From positions 1-64,000 of the forward strand of contig JAAYNW010000020.1 of NCBI GenBank assembly GCA_012520655.1: a DNA stretch of 64,000 nucleotides, in the 5' to 3' direction. This document shows positions 1 to 7,542 of the stretch, piece after piece. The notes beneath the pieces were generated by a model. That model was given only the letters and a program-made list of their open reading frames with translations. It made no database searches and had not been told where the DNA came from. Source of the DNA: Clostridiales bacterium. GTDB lineage: Bacteria > Bacillota > Clostridia > Lachnospirales > Lachnospiraceae. The first letter of the stretch is position 1. The number at the start of each line of letters is the position of its first letter. The position numbers and the translations under genes are program-made.

Positions 1-986
1 ATGCGCTAAAAGAGATTATCTCCAGCAAGGATAAAGTTATCGTAATGGGGCATAGAAATGCGGATGTAGACAGCTTCGGTGCAGCGGTCGGCGTGGCGAG
101 AATCGCACATACTCTGGAACGTAAGGTGCATATTGTTGTCAATAATGTGACTACCTCGCTGCAGCCAATGATTGAAATGTTCAAAAACAATCCAGGATAT
201 GATGATGACCTGATTATCAACAGCCAGCAGGCGATTGAAATGGTGGGGAACAATGCGGTGCTCGTAGTGGTGGATGTGAACAAGCCGAGTATTACGGATT
301 GTCCGGAGATGCTTCGCCTGTGCAAGTCGATAGTCGTCTTCGACCATCACAGACAGGGAACGGAAGTTATTGAAAACGCTACACTTTCTTATGTTGAGCC
401 GTACGCGTCGTCTACTTGCGAGATGGTTTCGGAGATATTACAGTATATCGGAGAAAATATAAAGATTACGAGTACGGAAGCAGATTGCTTGTATTCGGGC
501 ATTATGATAGATACCAACAATTTCATGTCTCAAACCGGTGTGAGGACCTTTGAGGCAGCGGCTTTTCTTAGAAGAAACGGCGCGGATGTTACCAGAGTAC
601 GCAAATTATTCCGTGAAGATGCGGCGGATTATAAAGCGAAGGCCGATGCGGTCAGCCAGGCGGAGATTTACCGCAATGCATATGCTATTTCCATTTGTAC
701 CGGAGACGATGTTCTTAATCCTACGGTAGCAGGAGCGCAGGCGGCTAATGAACTGCTGAATATTAAAGGTGTGAAAGCAAGCTTTATTCTGACTGAATAC
801 CAGAATCAGATTTATGTCAGCGCCCGTTCTATCGATGAAGTCAACGTTCAGATTATTATGGAGAGATTGGGCGGCGGCGGACATATGAATATAGCCGGGT
901 GTCAGATGGAAGACAGGTCTTTGGCAGAAGGAATAGGCATAATTAAGCATACGCTTGATACGATGATTGAAAAGGGAGAGATTTAA
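1..986 (+). CDS. gdpP: GdpP/YybT-type c-di-AMP phosphodiesterase, 3' part only
   Basis: The frame is open to the left edge of the window, so only the last 327 residues are seen and no start should be called. What is visible is the DHH/DHHA1 phosphodiesterase half. There is a MGHRNADVDS motif near the visible start, DHHRQG about 100 residues later, and a GGGGHMNIAGCQ DHHA1 motif near the C-terminus. GdpP proteins hydrolyse c-di-AMP to pApA and normally carry two membrane helices, a PAS domain and a degenerate GGDEF domain upstream of this part; those lie outside the window. The gene directly precedes rplI and dnaB, the usual Firmicute order yybT-rplI-dnaC(B). A stand-alone DHH nuclease (NrnA) is less likely because the open frame continues upstream. 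Confidence 0.88.
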   Translation, partial: ALKEIISSKDKVIVMGHRNADVDSFGAAVGVARIAHTLERKVHIVVNNVTTSLQPMIEMFKNNPGYDDDLIINSQQAIEMVGNNAVLVVVDVNKPSITDCPEMLRLCKSIVVFDHHRQGTEVIENATLSYVEPYASSTCEMVSEILQYIGENIKITSTEADCLYSGIMIDTNNFMSQTGVRTFEAAAFLRRNGADVTRVRKLFREDAADYKAKADAVSQAEIYRNAYAISICTGDDVLNPTVAGAQAANELLNIKGVKASFILTEYQNQIYVSARSIDEVNVQIIMERLGGGGHMNIAGCQMEDRSLAEGIGIIKHTLDTMIEKGEI

Positions 987-1030
987 CCTGACAGATAATT
1001 GGACAGGCAGCAGATGATACAGGAGGTATT

Positions 1031-1480
1031 ATGAAGGTTATATTGATAGAAGATGTAAAGAGTTTAGGAAAAAAAGGGCAGATTGTGGAAGTGAGCGACG
1101 GATATGCGAGGAATTTTATACTTCCCAAGAAACTTGGCTTAGAAGCCACCGGCAAAAATATCAACGATTTAAAGCTTCAAAAAGCAAATGAAGAAAAAAT
1201 AGCACAGGAGCAGCTGAAGGCGGCTGAAGAATTTGCAGCGGAAATGGAAAAGAAAGAAGTCGTTGTAAAAATAAAATCCGGAGAGGGCGGAAAGACTTTT
1301 GGTTCCATATCGACTAAGGAAATAGCAGAAGCGGCAAAGAACCAATGCGGAATGGAGATTGACAAGAAAAAGATTCAGCTTCCTGAGGCAGTAAAGAGCC
1401 TTGGCGTATATGAAGTATCTGTAAAATTGCATCCGAAGGTGCTGGGCAAGCTGAAAGTAAAGGTTCAGGAAGAAAAATAG
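1031..1480 (+). CDS. rplI: 50S ribosomal protein bL9
   Basis: This is a 149-residue protein of normal length for bL9. It starts MKVILIEDVKSLGKKGQ, the conserved N-terminal rRNA-binding domain, and includes GYARNFILPKKLGLEAT. A charged central helix (about residues 45-80) joins it to the C-terminal domain. The start ATG follows an excellent ribosome binding site (ACAGGAGGTATT). It lies 44 bases after gdpP and 26 before dnaB, so the three are probably co-transcribed. No promoter or terminator is obvious between them. Confidence 0.97.
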   Translation: MKVILIEDVKSLGKKGQIVEVSDGYARNFILPKKLGLEATGKNINDLKLQKANEEKIAQEQLKAAEEFAAEMEKKEVVVKIKSGEGGKTFGSISTKEIAEAAKNQCGMEIDKKKIQLPEAVKSLGVYEVSVKLHPKVLGKLKVKVQEEK

Positions 1481-1506
1481 ATATACGAAAAGTGAGAGGA
1501 TAAAAA

Positions 1507-2844
1507 GTGGCGGCAATGGAAGAAACATTGCTTAAGAGGGTTCTGCCCCATAGTATTGAAGCCGAGCAATCTGTTATAGGTGCTATGATCATGGATAGGG
1601 AAGCAATTGTTGTAGCATCCGAGATTATAACGGGAGATGATTTTTACAGCAAACAGTGCGGGATTCTCTTTGAGGCAATGACAGAACTGAATGATGAAGG
1701 AAAACCGGTGGATTTGGTAACGCTGCAGGACAAGTTGAAGGAAAAAGATATTCCTTCGGAAATGAGCAGTCCGGAATATATAAGGGATTTAATTACTGCG
1801 GTGCCAACTTCCGCGAATATCAAATACTATGCGAATATCGTGGCTGAGAAGGCCACTTTGCGCCGGTTAATAAAATTGAATGAGGAAATAGCAAATACAT
1901 GCTACGTAGGGAAGGAAAGCGTCGAAGCAATCCTTGAGGATACCGAGAAACGGGTTTTCGATTTGTTGCAAAGAAGACATACGGGAGAGTTTGTACCGAT
2001 TCGGCAAATTGTCATGAACGCCATGGACCAGATTGAGAAGGCTTCCAGAAACAAGGGGAGCGTTACGGGAATCGCGACAGGATTTATCGATTTGGATTAT
2101 CGCACAGCCGGAATGCAGCCTTCAGATCTCGTTCTCATCGCAGCCCGACCTTCCATGGGGAAAACGGCGTTTGTTCTTAATATAGCCCAGCATGTTGCGT
2201 TCAAATTAAATCAGGCAGTAGCTGTTTTCAGTCTGGAAATGTCCAAGGAACAGTTGGTGAACCGTCTGTTTTCCCTGGAATCCAGGGTGGATGCACAGAA
2301 ATTGAGAACGGGAAATTTGTCGGACGGTGATTGGGAGAAACTGATTGAAACGGCCGGAGTCATCGGTCAATCAAAATTAATTATAGATGATACCCCGGGT
2401 ATCAGCATAGCGGAAATGCGCTCGAAGTGCAGAAAATACAAGCTGGAACATGACCTTAAGATGATTATCATCGACTACTTACAGCTGATGTCCGGAAGCG
2501 GAAAAGGCGATTCCAGGCAGCAGGAGATTTCGGACATTTCCCGTTCACTGAAAGCTTTGGCAAGGGAACTCAGTGTGCCGGTTCTCGCTTTATCACAGCT
2601 TAGCCGTGCCGTGGAACAGAGGCCGGATCATAGGCCGATGTTATCCGACCTTAGGGAGTCGGGGGCGATTGAACAGGATGCCGACGTAGTTATGTTTATC
2701 TACCGCGATGATTACTATAATAAGGATACCGAGAAAAAGGGGATTGCCGAGATTATTGTGGCGAAACAGAGAAATGGTCCGATAGGAACGACGGAACTCG
2801 TCTGGCTGCCGGAATATACCAAGTTTGCCAATATGCAGAAATAA
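1507..2844 (+). CDS. dnaB: Replicative DNA helicase DnaB
   Basis: This 445-residue protein is a full-length replicative helicase (called DnaC in Bacillus subtilis), the hexameric 5'-3' helicase of the replication fork. The N-terminal domain (PHSIEAEQSVIGAMI, about residues 11-25) mediates primase contact. A linker follows, then a RecA-like C-terminal ATPase domain with Walker A ARPSMGKTAF, Walker B IIIDYLQLM and the LALSQLSRAVE motif. The chosen start is GTG, placed just after AGAGGATAAAAA; an ATG three codons later would also work. It ends the gdpP-rplI-dnaB run and is followed by a strong terminator. Its loader genes dnaD and dnaI are also in this window, at 26.5-28.7 kb. Confidence 0.97.
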   Translation: MAAMEETLLKRVLPHSIEAEQSVIGAMIMDREAIVVASEIITGDDFYSKQCGILFEAMTELNDEGKPVDLVTLQDKLKEKDIPSEMSSPEYIRDLITAVPTSANIKYYANIVAEKATLRRLIKLNEEIANTCYVGKESVEAILEDTEKRVFDLLQRRHTGEFVPIRQIVMNAMDQIEKASRNKGSVTGIATGFIDLDYRTAGMQPSDLVLIAARPSMGKTAFVLNIAQHVAFKLNQAVAVFSLEMSKEQLVNRLFSLESRVDAQKLRTGNLSDGDWEKLIETAGVIGQSKLIIDDTPGISIAEMRSKCRKYKLEHDLKMIIIDYLQLMSGSGKGDSRQQEISDISRSLKALARELSVPVLALSQLSRAVEQRPDHRPMLSDLRESGAIEQDADVVMFIYRDDYYNKDTEKKGIAEIIVAKQRNGPIGTTELVWLPEYTKFANMQK

Positions 2845-2874
2845 TTGTTTGACAATAGAATAAGAGAATAATAC

Positions 2875-2910
2875 AAAAGAGGACAAGTATAATATACGGT
2901 CCTCTTTTTA
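2875..2910 (+). terminator. Rho-independent terminator after dnaB
   Basis: AAAAGAGGAC (2875-2884) pairs perfectly with GTCCTCTTTT (2899-2908) and is followed by more T and A residues. It closes the gdpP-rplI-dnaB transcript. Confidence 0.9.
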
Positions 2911-2916
2911 TATGCA

Positions 2917-2947
2917 TATATGACATAATAATCCAATTAGTCATATA
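2917..2947. repeat. Inverted repeat upstream of the MerR-like gene
   Basis: TATATGAC (2917-2924) and GTCATATA (2940-2947) are perfect 8-base inverted arms separated by 15 bases. They lie in the AT-rich gap between the dnaB terminator and the MerR-like regulator. MerR-family proteins bind spaced dyads near their promoters, so this could be an autoregulatory operator; that is inference only. Confidence 0.4.
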
Positions 2948-3023
2948 AATCGACAAATAAAAGTGCATAAAACGGAGTAAAGAGTAAACAGAAAAACATA
3001 GGAATGCAGAAAGGGGAATAAAA

Positions 3024-3674
3024 ATGGAAAGACTGACGCGTTATTTAATTTCAGATGCTGCTAAGCTGGTGGAGGTAGAATCTCATGTACTACGCTATTG
3101 GGAGGAAGAATTGGGGATTCCTATCAAAAGAAACGAACTGGGGCATAGATATTATACGGAACAGGATATAGATAGCTTCAGGGAGATAAAAAAACTAAAA
3201 GAGCAAGGGCTGCAGTTGAAAGCGATTAGAATGATAGTGCATAACGGCAAGCTTGAGCAGATAAAAGGCAATGCGTCGACAGAAAAGGAGCAGGGAAGGC
3301 AAATGATAGAGATTATCGCGTCGAAAGATGTGTCAGAAATGAGGCAGGATAGTGACGGATATAGTACTCTCGGTAGAGAAGAAAAGAGCATGCGTCTGCA
3401 AATACTGCTACAGCATATGATAGCGGAAGCAGTAAAGGAAAGTAATAAAGAGCTGTGCGATGATATTAAAGAAAGCGTGCTTAAAGAGATGGATTATCAG
3501 TTTCGTCTGCAGGAAGAGAGGGAAGAAGCACGAGAGGTCGAAAGGAGCAGGCGGGAGGATGAGCACTACAGAAAGATCGACGAGCTGCTGCGCAACTACA
3601 GTAAAAAGGGGAAAAAGAAAGAAGGAGAAAAGCAAAGCCGTTTCAGCGCAAGAAAAAAGCCTTCAATCGTTTGA
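3024..3674 (+). CDS. MerR-like HTH protein with charged coiled-coil tail
   Basis: The 216-residue protein has a MerR-type winged helix at the N-terminus (about residues 5-75): the HVLRYWEEELGIPIKRNE segment followed by GHRYYTEQDI is the classic pattern. The rest (about 110-216) is highly charged with many Glu, Lys and Arg residues, looks like a long coiled coil and ends in a basic tail. No metal- or drug-binding cysteines typical of classical MerR sensors are present. This layout recalls RacA and other MerR-like proteins with coiled coils that act on chromosome architecture rather than ligand sensing, but the target cannot be told from sequence. The start follows GAAAGGGGAATAAAA. It sits alone between two terminators, downstream of dnaB. 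Confidence 0.75.
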   Translation: MERLTRYLISDAAKLVEVESHVLRYWEEELGIPIKRNELGHRYYTEQDIDSFREIKKLKEQGLQLKAIRMIVHNGKLEQIKGNASTEKEQGRQMIEIIASKDVSEMRQDSDGYSTLGREEKSMRLQILLQHMIAEAVKESNKELCDDIKESVLKEMDYQFRLQEEREEAREVERSRREDEHYRKIDELLRNYSKKGKKKEGEKQSRFSARKKPSIV

Positions 3675-3686
3675 TTGAAGACTTTT
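3655..3686. terminator. Bidirectional terminator between the MerR-like gene and ferredoxin
   Basis: AAAAG, C and CTTCAATC (3655-3668) pair with GATTGAAG and CTTTT (3673-3686), with a GTTT loop and one mismatch. A-rich and T-rich flanks allow use on both strands. The stem overlaps the stop codon of the MerR-like gene and lies just past the end of the convergent ferredoxin gene. Confidence 0.8.
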
Positions 3687-3703
3687 AAGCGATTATAATT
3701 ATA

Positions 3704-3874
3704 TTAGCCTTGTGAAATAGCGCCTGTAGGACAAACCCCAGCACAAGATCCGCAATCGATGCATGTATTAGCATCAATTTCAAACTGGCTGTCGCCTGCG
3801 CTGATTGCTCCAACCGGACACTGTGCTTCACAAGAACCGCAGCTTACACAAGAATCGTTAATTACATATGCCAT
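3704..3874 (-). CDS. Clostridial-type 2[4Fe-4S] ferredoxin
   Basis: This 56-residue protein, read directly from the minus strand, begins MAYVINDSCVSCGSCEAQCP and has two CxxCxxCxxxCP clusters (the second is CIDCGSCAGVCP). That is the full ligand set for two [4Fe-4S] clusters, at the typical length of clostridial ferredoxin. It serves as a soluble low-potential electron carrier for enzymes such as pyruvate:ferredoxin oxidoreductase and hydrogenase, and can reduce radical SAM enzymes such as the neighbouring PFL activase. The start is fixed by AAGGAGGAATATCACT immediately before the ATG. A palindrome resembling a Rex operator lies in its leader. Confidence 0.95.
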   Translation of the reverse strand: MAYVINDSCVSCGSCEAQCPVGAISAGDSQFEIDANTCIDCGSCAGVCPTGAISQG

Positions 3875-3905
3875 AGTGATATTCCTCCTTAAATATGTAT
3901 CCTTA

Positions 3906-3923
3906 TTGATAAAATGTTATCAA
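3906..3923. promoter_or_regulatory. Rex-like palindromic operator before ferredoxin
   Basis: TTGATAA, AATG, TTATCAA forms a perfect 7-4-7 palindrome about 30 bases upstream of the ferredoxin start codon. The clostridial Rex consensus is close to TTGTTAA-N4-TTAACAA, so this site differs by one position per arm. The spacing is wrong for an FNR box (which has four bases between TTGAT and ATCAA). Binding by Rex is inferred. Confidence 0.45.
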
Positions 3924-3971
3924 ACTATACCTTATTTTAATATAAAACCGGCTCAAATACAAGTAAAACCT

Positions 3972-4009
3972 GTATAAAATATGGCGGTATGTTATACCAT
4001 ATTTTATAC
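3972..4009 (-). terminator. Hairpin after pflA
   Basis: GTATAAAATATGG (3972-3984) and CCATATTTTATAC (3997-4009) are perfect 13-base inverted arms with a 12-base loop, placed 5 bases past the pflA stop. On the minus strand they are followed by AGGTTTTACTTG, a modest T-tract, so this is a likely terminator of pflA. Confidence 0.7.
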
Positions 4010-4014
4010 TGAAA

Positions 4015-4776
4015 TTAATGAGGTTCCCCGGGTTCAGAACGGCGTTTTTTGATTCCTTCGAGTATTAACTTCTTCTTCTCCGGAATCTTATTTTTATCCA
4101 TGGCAGGAACCCCGGCAAGTCTATATTCCATATTAAGCTGCTTATATTTGGCTTCTCCCATCGTATGGTAAGGGAGTACATCCAAAGCTTTCAGATTGCT
4201 GAACTGACCGATGAAGTATCCCAAGTCGTACAGATATTTGTCATCGTCGGTAAGTCCCGGTACAACAACATGGCGCACCCACATATCCACATGCTTTTCA
4301 TTCAAATAAGCGGCAAAAGCGAGAATGTCCTCATTAGGCTGTGCCGTAAGTTCCTTGTGTTTTAAGGAATCGATATGCTTTATGTCCAACATAACGAGAT
4401 CGGTCAATTCCATTAACCTATCCAGTTTTTTAATCAATTCCGTATTCTTCGCTTTATAGACAATGCCTGAAGTGTCAATGCAGGTATGAACGCCTTGGCT
4501 TTTTGCAATGGTAAATAAACCGATAAGAAAATCAACCTGCACTAACGGTTCCCCACCGGTTACGGTCATGCCACCATTTTTATAAAAGCCCTTATTCCGA
4601 TTGTACTGCTCGAATACTTCTTCGGGTGTCATAAGAGTGCCGGCATTCATTTCCCATGTATCGGGATTGTGGCAATAGGCACAACGCATAGGGCAACCCT
4701 GCAAAAAAACAACGAATCTCGTACCAGGACCATCCACCGTACCAAAACTTTCAATTGAGTGTATTCTGCCTTGCAT
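4015..4776 (-). CDS. pflA: Pyruvate formate-lyase activating enzyme (radical SAM)
   Basis: The 253-residue protein uses SAM and a [4Fe-4S] cluster to abstract hydrogen from the PFL glycine, making the glycyl radical. It begins MQGRIHSIESFGTVDGPGTR and has the CxxxCxxC cluster motif at Cys28, Cys32 and Cys35 (GCPMRCAYCHNP). TGGEPLVQ and the downstream DTSG and DIKH segments match PFL activases. The length is normal and no ferredoxin-like insert is present, as expected for PflA rather than GRE activases of the dehydratase type. It lies downstream of the split PFL genes, separated from them by a terminator, so it is probably expressed at a lower level by read-through or from a weak promoter. Its substrate glycine here would be Gly56 of the separate 81-residue radical subunit. 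Confidence 0.96.
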   Translation of the reverse strand: MQGRIHSIESFGTVDGPGTRFVVFLQGCPMRCAYCHNPDTWEMNAGTLMTPEEVFEQYNRNKGFYKNGGMTVTGGEPLVQVDFLIGLFTIAKSQGVHTCIDTSGIVYKAKNTELIKKLDRLMELTDLVMLDIKHIDSLKHKELTAQPNEDILAFAAYLNEKHVDMWVRHVVVPGLTDDDKYLYDLGYFIGQFSNLKALDVLPYHTMGEAKYKQLNMEYRLAGVPAMDKNKIPEKKKLILEGIKKRRSEPGEPH

Positions 4777-4796
4777 ATTCCTCTTCCTTTTCCTTT

Positions 4797-4830
4797 TTAA
4801 AAAGAGCCCTGAAATTGTTTCAAGGCCCTT
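4797..4830 (-). terminator. Terminator between the PFL glycyl-radical gene and pflA
   Basis: On the minus strand GGGCCTTGAAA (4828-4818) pairs along its full length, with G-U pairs, with TTTCAGGGCTC (4814-4804) around a CAA loop. CTTTTT follows. It ends most transcripts of the pflB-orf67-radical-domain operon before pflA. Confidence 0.8.
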
Positions 4831-4854
4831 GATAATAATTGCTTTTGCGTAAAA

Positions 4855-5100
4855 TTAAACAGACTCGTGGAATGTACGTGTAATAACGTCATTTTGCTGT
4901 TCGGGAGTCAATTTAATGAAATTAACCGCATATCCGGATACACGGATTGTTAACTGAGGATAGTTCTCAGGATGTTTCTGGGCATCCAGGAGAGTTTCTC
5001 TGTTAAGAACGTTAACGTTGAGGTGGTGACCACCCTTTGTTGCATATCCGTCTAATAATGATACAAGGTTATCAACCTGTGCTGAACTAATGTCTGCCAT
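4855..5100 (-). CDS. Stand-alone PFL glycyl-radical domain
   Basis: This 81-residue protein is the C-terminal domain of pyruvate formate-lyase as a separate gene. It contains [28 protein letters not shown] and [11 protein letters not shown], which match the last part of E. coli PFL almost position for position. The radical glycine is Gly56 in RVSGYAV. The start is fixed by AAGGAGATAAATAAA before the ATG. In E. coli a similar small protein (GrcA/YfiD) is a spare part that rescues oxygen-cleaved full-length PFL. Here the upstream core gene has no radical domain of its own, so this subunit would be needed for normal catalysis. It lies 18 bases after the 67-residue gene and is followed by a terminator. 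An annotation as GrcA would miss its likely essential role. Confidence 0.93.
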   Translation of the reverse strand: MADISSAQVDNLVSLLDGYATKGGHHLNVNVLNRETLLDAQKHPENYPQLTIRVSGYAVNFIKLTPEQQNDVITRTFHESV

Positions 5101-5118
5101 TTTATTTATCTCCTTTTG

Positions 5119-5322
5119 TTATTGATAATCGTCTAAGCCTTGTTCCAAAGTAGGAACACTGCATGCAAAAGGGGTTCTGGAACAGTCCGTACATCCCATG
5201 GTCTGAACGTTTTTTGTCTCTTTTTGAGAATTGTCCACGTCCACGTTTATATGACCTACACCTTGAAGCATGCCGGAATCCAACATTTTTACAATATCGT
5301 CAATCATTGTTTTCTCGTCCAT
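5119..5322 (-). CDS. Small Cys-containing protein resembling half of a PFL glycyl-radical domain
   Basis: This 67-residue gene lies between the PFL core and the radical-domain gene, with its own ribosome binding site (GAAAGGGGTTTGCT before ATG). Its first 30 residues align without gaps to the start of the radical-domain protein: IDDIVKMLD against VDNLVSLLD, and GVGHINVDV against GGHHLNVNV. After that the two diverge. The RVSGYAV loop is absent, replaced by a tail with Cys44, Cys47 and Cys54 (GCTDCSRTPFACSVPT) and an acidic C-terminus. I do not recognise a named family. It could be a duplicated, degenerate radical domain that occupies or protects the same site on the core, possibly with a metal or redox-active cysteine pair. 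Function is unknown. Confidence 0.75.
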   Translation of the reverse strand: MDEKTMIDDIVKMLDSGMLQGVGHINVDVDNSQKETKNVQTMGCTDCSRTPFACSVPTLEQGLDDYQ

Positions 5323-5352
5323 AGCAAACCCCTTTCTTCATTTCATAGTTTG

Positions 5353-7392
5353 TTAGTTGTTCAAATCGATATCGATGTCGCCTGCAAATACTTTGTCTTC
5401 TTTGCCAAGAGCTCCCGGAATGATAGAGAATGTATTGGAAATACCATCCTGTGCGTCTTCGAAAGGAAGCTTGGATACGGATGACAGGGAAGCAATAGCA
5501 CCATGTGTATCGCGTCCGTGCATCGGATTAGCACCCGGTGCGAAAGGCTGACCTTTCTTACGTCCGTCAGGTGTGTTTCCTGTTGCTTTACCATAAGTTA
5601 CGTTAGAAGTAATCGTTAATACGGACATAGTGGGAACACCATTTCTGTAAGTATGATGTCTTCTAACTGCAGTCATGAATCTGGAAACGATGTCATGAGC
5701 AATCTGGTCTACGCGATCATCATCATTGCCGTATTTCGGGAAGTCGCCGGTTGTCTTGAAGTCAACGATAATTCCGTCTTCGTCTCTTATTACTTCTACT
5801 TTCGCGTATTTAATTGCGGACAAGGAGTCTGCAACGATGGACAAGCCTGCGATACCTGTTGCGAAATAACGTTTTACATCTCTGTCATGGAGAGCCATCT
5901 GTGCTCTTTCATAGCAGTATTTATCATGCATATAATGAATAACATTCAAAGTATTAACATATACATCTGCCTGCCATTCCATCATGTCAGTGAATTTGCT
6001 TATTACATCATCGTAATCCAAAACATCGCCTTCTACCTTACGGTATTTAGGTCCGACCTGTTTCTTGGATACTTCGTCGACACCGCCGTTCAAAGCGTAA
6101 AGCAAACATTTTGCCAAGTTGGCACGTGCGCCGAAGAACTGCATTTCTTTGCCGATTACCATAGAGGATACGCAGCATGCAATGCCGTAATCGTCAGCAT
6201 GTACCGGTCTCATGAGGTCATCGTTCTCATACTGAATAGAAGAAGTCTTAATAGACATCTTTGCACAGTATCTCTTGAAGTTCTCAGGAAGTCTCGTGGA
6301 CCAGAGAACTGTTAAGTTCGGTTCAGGAGAAGGTCCCAAGTTGGTCAGTGTGTGTAAATAACGGAAAGAAGATTTTGTTACCATATGACGTCCGTCGACA
6401 CCGACACCGCCGATGGACTCAGTTACCCATACAGGGTCGCCGGCAAAAATCTGGTTGTATTCCGGAGTACGAGCGAATTTAACACATCTTAATTTCATGA
6501 TGAAGTGATCTATAAACTCCTGAATCTGCTCTTCCGTGAATGTTCCGTTAGCCAGGTCTCTTTCCGCGAAGCAGTCGATGAAGGTAGAAGTACGTCCGAG
6601 AGACATAGCTGCACCGTTCTGCTCTTTTACTGCACATAAATATCCGAAATAGGTTGCTTGAATAGCTTCTTTTACGTTAGTAGCAGGTTTGGATATATCA
6701 CATCCGTAAGAAGCAGCCATTTGTTTCATCATTTTAAGAGCTACGATCTGTTCGGAAATTTCTTCGCGAAGGCGAATAATATCGTCTGTCATAACGCGTC
6801 CGGTTGAATCTTTCTGAGCAAGTTTATCTTCGATTAATCTATCGATACCGTATAAAGCAACGCGTCTGTAGTCGCCGATGATACGTCCTCTTCCGTATGC
6901 ATCAGGAAGACCTGTAATAATATGTGAAGAACGGCATGCTCTCATTTCTTCATTATAAGCATCGAAGCATCCGGCATTGTGTGTCTTTCTGTGTGTGGAG
7001 AAAAATTCGCTGATCTCAGGGTCAACTTCATATCCGTTATCCGAGCAAGCTTTTTCTGCCATACGAATACCACCGTAAGGCTGTAAAGAACGTTTGAAAG
7101 GTTTATCTGTCTGGAAACCTACGATAGTCTCCTTGCTCTTGTCCAAATAACCCGGTCCGTGAGAAGTAATAGTGGAAACAACTTTTGTGTCCATATCGAG
7201 AACACCGCCTGCTTCACGCTCCTTCTTCTGCAAATCAAGTACCATGTTCCATAAATCTTTTGTGTTTTGTGTAGCGTCGGCTAAGAAGGATTCATCACCA
7301 TCATAAGGATGATAGTTTTTCTGGATGAAATCGCGTACATTGATTTCATTCTCCCATTTACCGCCTACAAAATCTTTCCATTCTGGTCTCAT
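5353..7392 (-). CDS. pflB: Pyruvate formate-lyase core subunit lacking the glycyl-radical domain
   Basis: The 679-residue protein matches E. coli PFL from its start through the barrel, with IACCVS holding the catalytic pair Cys406-Cys407, then [12 protein letters not shown] and [16 protein letters not shown] converts pyruvate and CoA to acetyl-CoA and formate. It stops after [19 protein letters not shown], about 80 residues before the expected end, exactly where the glycyl-radical domain should begin. That domain is encoded separately at 4855-5100. The stop is clean, and a distinct gene with its own ribosome binding site intervenes, so a simple frameshift does not explain the split. The ATG follows AGTAGGAGGCTTATTCAAA. 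A TTGACT-N18-TATAAT promoter and a Rex-like palindrome lie upstream. The three genes form one operon. Confidence 0.93.
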   Translation of the reverse strand: MRPEWKDFVGGKWENEINVRDFIQKNYHPYDGDESFLADATQNTKDLWNMVLDLQKKEREAGGVLDMDTKVVSTITSHGPGYLDKSKETIVGFQTDKPFKRSLQPYGGIRMAEKACSDNGYEVDPEISEFFSTHRKTHNAGCFDAYNEEMRACRSSHIITGLPDAYGRGRIIGDYRRVALYGIDRLIEDKLAQKDSTGRVMTDDIIRLREEISEQIVALKMMKQMAASYGCDISKPATNVKEAIQATYFGYLCAVKEQNGAAMSLGRTSTFIDCFAERDLANGTFTEEQIQEFIDHFIMKLRCVKFARTPEYNQIFAGDPVWVTESIGGVGVDGRHMVTKSSFRYLHTLTNLGPSPEPNLTVLWSTRLPENFKRYCAKMSIKTSSIQYENDDLMRPVHADDYGIACCVSSMVIGKEMQFFGARANLAKCLLYALNGGVDEVSKKQVGPKYRKVEGDVLDYDDVISKFTDMMEWQADVYVNTLNVIHYMHDKYCYERAQMALHDRDVKRYFATGIAGLSIVADSLSAIKYAKVEVIRDEDGIIVDFKTTGDFPKYGNDDDRVDQIAHDIVSRFMTAVRRHHTYRNGVPTMSVLTITSNVTYGKATGNTPDGRKKGQPFAPGANPMHGRDTHGAIASLSSVSKLPFEDAQDGISNTFSIIPGALGKEDKVFAGDIDIDLNN

Positions 7393-7421
7393 TTTGAATA
7401 AGCCTCCTACTTTTTATATGA

Positions 7422-7439
7422 TTGATTAATAATTAACAA
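7422..7439 (-). promoter_or_regulatory. Rex-like operator in the pflB leader
   Basis: On the minus strand this reads TTGTTAA, TTAT, TAATCAA. The left arm is a perfect clostridial Rex half-site, while the right arm differs at two positions. It lies just downstream of the pflB -10 box (7453-7458), a position where a bound repressor would block transcription. Rex control of fermentation genes is known in clostridia; binding here is inferred. Confidence 0.45.
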
Positions 7440-7452
7440 TTCGAGCACATTC

Positions 7453-7482
7453 ATTATATGTTAAACGCTCTTGTCGAGTCAA
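7453..7482 (-). promoter_or_regulatory. pflB promoter
   Basis: On the minus strand TTGACT (7482-7477), an 18-base spacer and TATAAT (7458-7453) form a near-consensus sigma-A promoter about 60 bases before pflB. It fits the high expression expected of PFL. Confidence 0.8.
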
Positions 7483-7542
7483 GCGACGGAATGTACTTTT
7501 TTAGGTACATCTGCGTAAAATGACTATTTCTTTATAAATTTT

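Noticed and set aside
3906..3923. FNR box before ferredoxin
   Set aside because: FNR sites have four bases between TTGAT and ATCAA; here there are eight. The Rex-type 7-4-7 layout fits better.
5653..6315. 220-codon open frame on the plus strand
   Set aside because: It lies wholly antisense to pflB, has no ribosome binding site and reads as a Cys- and Tyr-rich nonsense protein.
4855..7392. A frameshifted or nonsense-broken ordinary pflB
   Set aside because: A complete small gene with its own ribosome binding site lies between the core and the radical domain, and both downstream genes have good ribosome binding sites and clean starts. One mutation cannot produce this.
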